From the NCBI GenBank assembly GCA_944323055.1, contig CALUQZ010000010.1:1-51697 (forward strand): a DNA stretch of 51,697 nucleotides, written 5' to 3'. This DNA comes from an uncultured Acholeplasmatales bacterium (GTDB lineage: Bacteria; Bacillota_I; Bacilli_A; Acholeplasmatales; Anaeroplasmataceae). The stretch's first letter is position 1, and each line of letters starts with the position of its first letter. The position numbers were made by a program, and so were the translations under genes. Below, piece by piece: positions 44,432-51,697 of the stretch. The notes beneath the pieces are model-generated. The model had not been told where the DNA came from. It did no database searches and saw only the letters and a program-made list of their open reading frames with translations.

Positions 44432-45292
44432 ATGACTAATATTATAAGTGGTACTAAATTAGCTAGTAAAAGAAAAGAAGTATTAAAAGAAGCTATTATT
44501 AAAGCTAATCAAAAATATCATAGATCTCCTAAATTAGCAGTTATTTTAGTAGGTAATGATGTTGGTTCTTTATCTTATGTTAAAGGTAAAGAAAAAGCAG
44601 CTTTAGAAGTAGGCATAACAATAGAAACATTTCATTATGAAGATAATATAACAGAAGAAATATTAGAAAATAAGATTAAAGAATTAAATTTAGATGATAA
44701 TGTTGATGGTATTTTAGTTCAATTACCACTTCCTAAACATATAGCTCAAGATAGAATTATTGATTTAATATTACCTAGCAAAGATGTTGATGGTTTCCAT
44801 CCTTATAATGTTGCTAGCTTATATTTAAAACATGAAGGTATTTTACCTTGTACCCCTAAAGGTGTAATAGCTATGCTAGATAGTGAAAATATTACAATTG
44901 AAGGAAAAAGAGCAGTAGTAGTTGGCAGATCAAATATAGTTGGTATGCCTCTTGCTAAAATGTTACTAGATAGAAATGCAACTGTTACTATTTGTCATTC
45001 ACGAACAAAAAATTTAAAAGATATAACTAAAGAAGCTGATATTTTAATAGCTTGTTTAGGAAAAGCTAAATTTATTACTAGTGATATGGTTAAAGATGGG
45101 GCTACAGTTATAGATGTTGGAGTAAATAGAGATAAAATAACTAATAAATTATGTGGTGATGTTGATTTTGACAATGTATCTTTAAAAACTAGTTATATAA
45201 CAAAAGTCCCTGGTGGTGTAGGCCCTATGACAATTTGTTGTTTATTAGAAAATACCTATATCGCTTATTTAAATCATTTTAATAATAAATAG
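44432..45292 (+). CDS. folD: Methylenetetrahydrofolate dehydrogenase / cyclohydrolase
   Basis: It makes 10-formyltetrahydrofolate, the one-carbon donor of PurN and PurH, from 5,10-methylene-THF using NADP. The 286-aa protein has the SYVKGKEKAA segment with the catalytic Tyr-x3-Lys, GILVQLPLPKH and KDVDGFHPYN. The Rossmann region is VVVGRSNIVGMPLAKML, and KVPGGVGPMT lies near the end. The position directly after purD fits a purine-dedicated copy. The operon's riboswitch-controlled part probably ends here, although no T-tract terminator follows. Confidence 0.96.
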   Translation: MTNIISGTKLASKRKEVLKEAIIKANQKYHRSPKLAVILVGNDVGSLSYVKGKEKAALEVGITIETFHYEDNITEEILENKIKELNLDDNVDGILVQLPLPKHIAQDRIIDLILPSKDVDGFHPYNVASLYLKHEGILPCTPKGVIAMLDSENITIEGKRAVVVGRSNIVGMPLAKMLLDRNATVTICHSRTKNLKDITKEADILIACLGKAKFITSDMVKDGATVIDVGVNRDKITNKLCGDVDFDNVSLKTSYITKVPGGVGPMTICCLLENTYIAYLNHFNNK

Positions 45293-45300
45293 GACAATTT

Positions 45301-45360
45301 CTTGATTTATTTAGTCATTAATGTTAATATTTAAATATAAATATGACCAAATAAATCAAG
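45301..45360. promoter_or_regulatory. 18-bp inverted repeat flanking the promoter of the AlbA_2-type regulator
   Basis: The arms at 45301-45318 and 45343-45360 are complementary at 17 of 18 positions. The 24-nt interval contains TATAAA (45336-45341) as a likely -10. The right arm contains GACCAAATAAAT (45345-45356), the same 12-mer that is repeated inside the gene it precedes, and the left arm contains it in reverse with one mismatch. The arrangement looks like a two-site operator, probably for autoregulation. GGAG at 45361-45364 serves the ATG at 45374. Confidence 0.68.
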
Positions 45361-45373
45361 GGAGTGAAGGAAT

Positions 45374-46729
45374 ATGAAGTATATTGAAGATATTACCCAT
45401 GAATTAAAAAGTGAACTTAATGATAGTGTTATTAAAGAGGTTATAGCTTTTTTAAATAGTAAAGGTGGAACTATTTATATTGGTGTTAATGACGATGGTA
45501 GTATTAATTTAAATTATACAAATAATATTGTGGTTGATGATGTTTATACTAAATTGCCTAATATGCTAGCAGATAATATTTATCCTTCATGTTATTCTTT
45601 AATTGATTTTCATTTTAATAATGATAATGTTTTAATAATCAATGTTAAAGAAGGAACAAAAAAGCCTTACTTTTTATCTAGTAAGGGACCTAGGCCAAGC
45701 GGAGTATATAAAAGAGTAGGATCAACAACAAGAAAAGCTAGTGAAGATGAAATTTTACAGATGGTTTTGAGTTCTAATAAATATATGTATGAAGATGAAG
45801 TATCTGAGGAACAAGAGTTAAATTTTACTTATTTAGGAAAAGTTTTTTCAGATAAAAACATTGAATTGTCAGAACATAATTTCTATTCATTTGGTTTAAA
45901 AAATAAAGATGATTATTACACTAATTTGGCTTATTTATTATCAGATGAATCTAATATTACTATTAAAATTGCCGAATATGATGAAAATTTAAATTTTAAA
46001 TTAAAAAAAGAGTTTACTGGTTCGTTAATTAAATTATTCTATTTAACTAAAGAGCAGTTAGATAGAATGAATGATAAAAAGGCAATTATTAATCTTAAAA
46101 CTTTTTCTCGAATAGAAACTTTATCATATCCAGAAATAGCAATTAGAGAAGTGTTATTGAATGCTTTTTGTCATGCTGATTATTTTATTAGGTCTAATAT
46201 AAAAATTGAATTTTTTGCTGATCATTTAAAAATTACAAATCCAGGCGGGGTTTATAATGCTACTTTAGCTGATGTTTTAAAAGGTATTCAAACATATAGA
46301 AACCCTCATTTAGTACATATTTTTGATAAATTAGGGTTAATAGAAAATTATGGAACTGGCATATCTAAAACTTTTTTAGCTTATCAAAATAGTGATAAAA
46401 AGCCTATATTTGAATCTTCTGAGAATTTCTTTTATGTTACATTACCTAATTTAAACTATAGCTCGAATGTTGACCAAATAAATGACCAAATAAACGACCA
46501 AATAAATGACCAAATAAATGACCAAATAAATGACGTTGGACTTGAGATTCTTAAGATTATCGCTGAATATCCAGGTTCTAAAACAAAAGATATTTATGAA
46601 AAACTACATGCTAAAGGGTTTAATGTTAGTTTAGATCAAATTAGGAATGCAATTAAGAGAGAATTAAAACCATATATAGAATTACGTGGTTCACGTAAAA
46701 CAGGTGGATATTATATTAATTTTAAGTAA
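45374..46729 (+). CDS. AlbA_2/Schlafen-type ATP-binding protein, putative transcriptional regulator
   Basis: The 451-aa protein has an N-terminal AlbA_2 (Schlafen-like) DNA-binding domain with THELKSELNDS and GGTIYIGVNDDG. GVYKRVGSTTRKASEDEI closes that domain. A HATPase_c_4 region follows, with PEIAIREVLLNAFCHADY, KITNPGGVY and LIENYGTGI. Five DQIN repeats (about residues 367-386) then link to a C-terminal winged helix with TKDIYEKLHAKG. Relatives are called RecG-like or divergent AAA-4 proteins and are thought to be regulators, some linked to defence. It has its own promoter region with a long inverted repeat. Target genes are unknown; itself is the best candidate. Confidence 0.85.
   Translation: MKYIEDITHELKSELNDSVIKEVIAFLNSKGGTIYIGVNDDGSINLNYTNNIVVDDVYTKLPNMLADNIYPSCYSLIDFHFNNDNVLIINVKEGTKKPYFLSSKGPRPSGVYKRVGSTTRKASEDEILQMVLSSNKYMYEDEVSEEQELNFTYLGKVFSDKNIELSEHNFYSFGLKNKDDYYTNLAYLLSDESNITIKIAEYDENLNFKLKKEFTGSLIKLFYLTKEQLDRMNDKKAIINLKTFSRIETLSYPEIAIREVLLNAFCHADYFIRSNIKIEFFADHLKITNPGGVYNATLADVLKGIQTYRNPHLVHIFDKLGLIENYGTGISKTFLAYQNSDKKPIFESSENFFYVTLPNLNYSSNVDQINDQINDQINDQINDQINDVGLEILKIIAEYPGSKTKDIYEKLHAKGFNVSLDQIRNAIKRELKPYIELRGSRKTGGYYINFK
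46472..46531 (+). repeat. Five tandem 12-bp repeats (GACCAAATAAAT) inside the regulator gene
   Basis: Units start at 46472, 46484, 46496, 46508 and 46520; only the second differs (last base C). They encode DQIN five times as a linker before the winged helix. The same 12-mer is in the gene's upstream inverted repeat. In-frame unit number could change by replication slippage. Confidence 0.93.
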
Positions 46730-46749
46730 GTTTTATGTTAAGAGTATTT

Positions 46750-46803
46750 AGACAAAAGTGGTACATATTTAATTAAATAATGTGTATAATTTTTGTCTTT
46801 TTT
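46750..46803 (+). terminator. Terminator-like hairpin after the regulator gene
   Basis: AGACAAAA (46750-46757) pairs with TTTTGTCT (46791-46798), the inner part (ACATATTTAAT with ATTAAATAATGTGT) can extend the stem, and the right arm runs into TTTTTT. It lies 21 nt after the stop codon. Confidence 0.65.
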
Positions 46804-46827
46804 ATATATTACAAGGTTATGATTTAG

Positions 46828-47287
46828 TTGATAAAGAAAATATACCTATTAATATTAACAACATTATTAACAGTAGTATTAAGTTCTTGTGCTTTTGATA
46901 GTTAATGAGGGCATATTATACATTTATAGAAGATGATTATTTCGTGTATGCTACTTATAATGATGTAGAAAACAGTTATATTTATATAATTATGAAGAGC
47001 CAAATGATGGATATTATTGGGTAGATAATTATGATAATAGTCTAATTGAATATATACCACCAGAACCTATAAGAGAAGGTTATGAATTTGCTAGATGGTA
47101 TAAAGAAGTAGAGTATATAAATAAGTGGGATTTTAGTAAAGATAAAACCAGTGATTTATATCGTCGTTATTATGAACCAGATGAAGATGATAGTGAAGAG
47201 TATAAAAAAGAATATTATGAATATATAAGTACACATACTTATGTAGAAACTAAGTTGTATGCTAAATGGATAAGTAAAATTAATTAG
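46828..47287 (+). pseudogene. Decayed lipoprotein gene with an InlB-type repeat
   Basis: From TTG 46828, the frame encodes a lipoprotein signal peptide (IKKIYLLILTTLLTVVLSSC) with the lipobox LSSC and stops after 25 codons. Another frame continues with DDYFVYATYNDVENSYIY. A third frame carries PPEPIREGYEFARWYKEVEY and ends ETKLYAKWISKIN, stopping at 47285-47287. The last part matches the InlB B-repeat (Listeria-Bacteroides repeat) pattern with GYxFxxWY and LYAKW. At least two frameshifts make it non-functional. An intact gene would have encoded a small surface lipoprotein. Confidence 0.72.
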
Positions 47288-47296
47288 AGGTGGATT

Positions 47297-50063
<2,767 letters not shown>

Positions 50064-50070
50064 GTATTTT

Positions 50071-51606
50071 ATGCAAAAAGAAAAAATATTAGTATTAGAT
50101 TTTGGGGGTCAATATAACGAACTTATAGCTCGTAGAGTTAGGGAACTTAGTGTTTATTGTGAAGTTCATCCTTATAATATGAGTTTAAATAAGATAAAAG
50201 AATATAATCCTAAAGGTATTATTTTTACTGGAGGGCCTAATTCTTGTTATGCTAAAGATGCCCCTACTATTGATAAAAAAATATTTGAATTAAATATTCC
50301 TATTTTAGGGATTTGTTATGGTTCACAATTAATGGCTAACCTTTTAGGAGGTACTGTTAGTAAAGCCAAAATATCAGAATATGGTAAAACAGAAATAAAT
50401 ATAATTGGTGAATCTAAATTATTTGATGATTGTCATAGACAAACAATAGTATGGATGAGCCATACTGATTATATATCTAAAGCTCCAGAAGGTTTTCAAG
50501 TAACAGCTTTTTCTAATGATTGTCCGGTAGCGGCTATGGAAAAAGATAACTTATATGCTGTTCAATTCCATCCGGAAGTTATGCACACAGTTGAAGGCAT
50601 GTTAATGTTAAAAAACTTTGTGACTTTAATATGCGGTTGTCACGGCGAGTGGCAAATGAGCGATTTTGTCAAAAATAGTGTTAAAGAATTAAAAGAAAAG
50701 ATTAAAGATGGTAAAGTATTATGTGCTTTATCAGGTGGAGTAGATAGTAGTGTAGCTGCGATACTATTATCAAAAGCCATCGGCAAACAATTAACCTGTG
50801 TTTTTGTTGATCACGGTTTACTTAGAAAAAATGAAGCTCAAGAAGTAGAAGAAGTATTTGGCCCTAATGGCCCTTATAAACTTAACTTTATTAAAGTTGA
50901 TGCTAGTGCAGAATTTTATCAAAAACTAAAAGGAGTAGTAGACCCAGAAGAAAAAAGAAAAATAATCGGTAAAGAATTTATTAGAGTTTTTGAAAGAGAA
51001 GCCAAAAAAATTGGTGAAGTTGATTATCTTGTTCAAGGCACCATATATCCAGATGTTATTGAATCTGGTTTAGGTAAATCAGCTACTATTAAATCTCATC
51101 ATAATGTTGGTGGATTGCCTGATGTTATTGATTTTAAGGAAATTATCGAACCACTACGCTTACTATTTAAAGATGAAGTAAGAAAAGTAGGTTTAGAACT
51201 TGGTATTCCAGAAAAACTAGTATATCGCCAACCTTTCCCAGGCCCTGGTTTAGGTATAAGAATAATTGGGGAAGTAACTAAAGAAAAAATAGAAATTTTA
51301 CAAGATGCCGATTATATCTATCGTGAAGAGTTAGAAAAAGCAGGTGTAGCTAAAAATTTAGGCCAATATTTTGCTGCTTTAACTAATATGCGTTCAGTTG
51401 GAGTTATGGGTGATGAAAGAACTTATTTATATGCTGTAGTATTAAGAGCTGTTAATACAAGTGATTTTATGACGGCAGATTGGGCTCAAATCCCATTTGA
51501 TGTTATGGATATAATATCAAGAAGAATTGTCAATGAAGTTAAAGGCATAAATAGAGTACTTTATGATTTTACCTCAAAACCACCAGCAACAATAGAGTTC
51601 GAATAG
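50071..51606 (+). CDS. guaA: GMP synthase (glutamine-hydrolysing)
   Basis: It aminates XMP to GMP. The 511-aa protein has an N-terminal class I glutaminase domain with the nucleophile cysteine in GICYGSQLM and a histidine/glutamate pair in VQFHPEV. The ATP pyrophosphatase domain carries the P-loop [10 protein letters not shown], and the dimerisation domain has [11 protein letters not shown] and KPPATIEFE at the very end. It follows guaB by 7 nt. With purB and guaB it forms the IMP-to-GMP/AMP branch of the locus. Confidence 0.97.
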   Translation: MQKEKILVLDFGGQYNELIARRVRELSVYCEVHPYNMSLNKIKEYNPKGIIFTGGPNSCYAKDAPTIDKKIFELNIPILGICYGSQLMANLLGGTVSKAKISEYGKTEINIIGESKLFDDCHRQTIVWMSHTDYISKAPEGFQVTAFSNDCPVAAMEKDNLYAVQFHPEVMHTVEGMLMLKNFVTLICGCHGEWQMSDFVKNSVKELKEKIKDGKVLCALSGGVDSSVAAILLSKAIGKQLTCVFVDHGLLRKNEAQEVEEVFGPNGPYKLNFIKVDASAEFYQKLKGVVDPEEKRKIIGKEFIRVFEREAKKIGEVDYLVQGTIYPDVIESGLGKSATIKSHHNVGGLPDVIDFKEIIEPLRLLFKDEVRKVGLELGIPEKLVYRQPFPGPGLGIRIIGEVTKEKIEILQDADYIYREELEKAGVAKNLGQYFAALTNMRSVGVMGDERTYLYAVVLRAVNTSDFMTADWAQIPFDVMDIISRRIVNEVKGINRVLYDFTSKPPATIEFE

Positions 51607-51614
51607 TAGTAGTC

Positions 51615-51645
51615 GGCTTTGAGGTCGTCAAAAAGCCTTTATTTA
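51615..51645 (+). terminator. Weak terminator-like hairpin after guaA
   Basis: GGCTTT (51615-51620) pairs with AAAGCC (51632-51637), followed by TTTATTT. The stem is short, so this is tentative. The last 50 bases of the window show nothing else. Confidence 0.45.
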
Positions 51646-51697
51646 TCGGTGCTAGCCACGTGATTATTATTCTCCAGAGGATTTTTGCAACACTTTT

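Noticed and set aside
46472-46531. A short CRISPR-like array
   Set aside because: The units are 12-bp tandem repeats without spacers and encode an in-frame DQIN linker.

Overview
The window is a very AT-rich stretch of bacterial chromosome. Nearly every gene lies on the + strand, promoters fit the sigma-A consensus, ribosome binding sites are strong (GGAGG and AGGTGAT types), and ATG, GTG and TTG starts occur with TGA used as a stop. This points to a low-GC Gram-positive (Bacillota, probably a Bacilli-like gut lineage). The taxonomic placement is inference from gene content and base composition.

Region 1 (about 95-14491) is a surface-polysaccharide operon. It starts at a textbook promoter (TTGACA-17-TATAAT) followed by a perfect 20-bp palindrome in the leader. 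It encodes a priming sugar-phosphate transferase, GT4 and GT2 glycosyltransferases, a complete-looking GDP-D-glycero-D-manno-heptose route (HddA kinase, GmhA isomerase, and a fused HddC guanylyltransferase/GmhB phosphatase), a Wzy-like polymerase, dTDP-deoxysugar genes rmlA, rmlC and rmlB with an extra SDR reductase but no recognisable rmlD, a hexapeptide acyltransferase and a Wzx-like flippase.

Region 2 (about 14493-21970) is a rearranged, decaying part of the polysaccharide locus. One intact Wzy-like polymerase (20364-21782) is flanked by two truncated paralogues (14555-15061 and 21766-21930). Between them lie a Wzz-like chain-length protein, a small PLD-like protein, two broken DUF4143-type AAA ATPase genes and the stub of a third, a perfect 46-bp palindrome inside one broken gene, and three repeats phased at 32-33 bp.

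Region 3 (about 22013-27559) is the most interesting part. A tight five-gene operon encodes a KAP-family P-loop NTPase with membrane segments, a protein resembling the uracil-DNA-glycosylase superfamily, a small HEPN-like protein (R-x4-H), a zinc-ribbon protein and a large protein ending in a PD-(D/E)XK nuclease-like domain. I propose it as a candidate antiphage or mobile-element defence system. Decayed UDG-like and IS66-type transposon remnants follow it (27579-28303).

Region 4 (28482-32939) holds a secreted protein of unknown function, a fused ABC ATPase/FtsX-type permease, and a solitary OLD/SMC-like ATPase gene. That ATPase gene sits between two copies of the ABC gene's 3' end plus terminator.

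Region 5 (33010-51645) is the purine operon. A guanine-type purine riboswitch with a clear antiterminator/terminator platform precedes purK-purL-purC-purF-purM-purN-purH-purD-folD. Then come a Schlafen/AlbA_2-type regulator with its own promoter region, a decayed lipoprotein gene, and purB-guaB-guaA. purE is not in the window. PurL is the single-chain form with a fused glutaminase. I found no tRNA, rRNA or CRISPR array.
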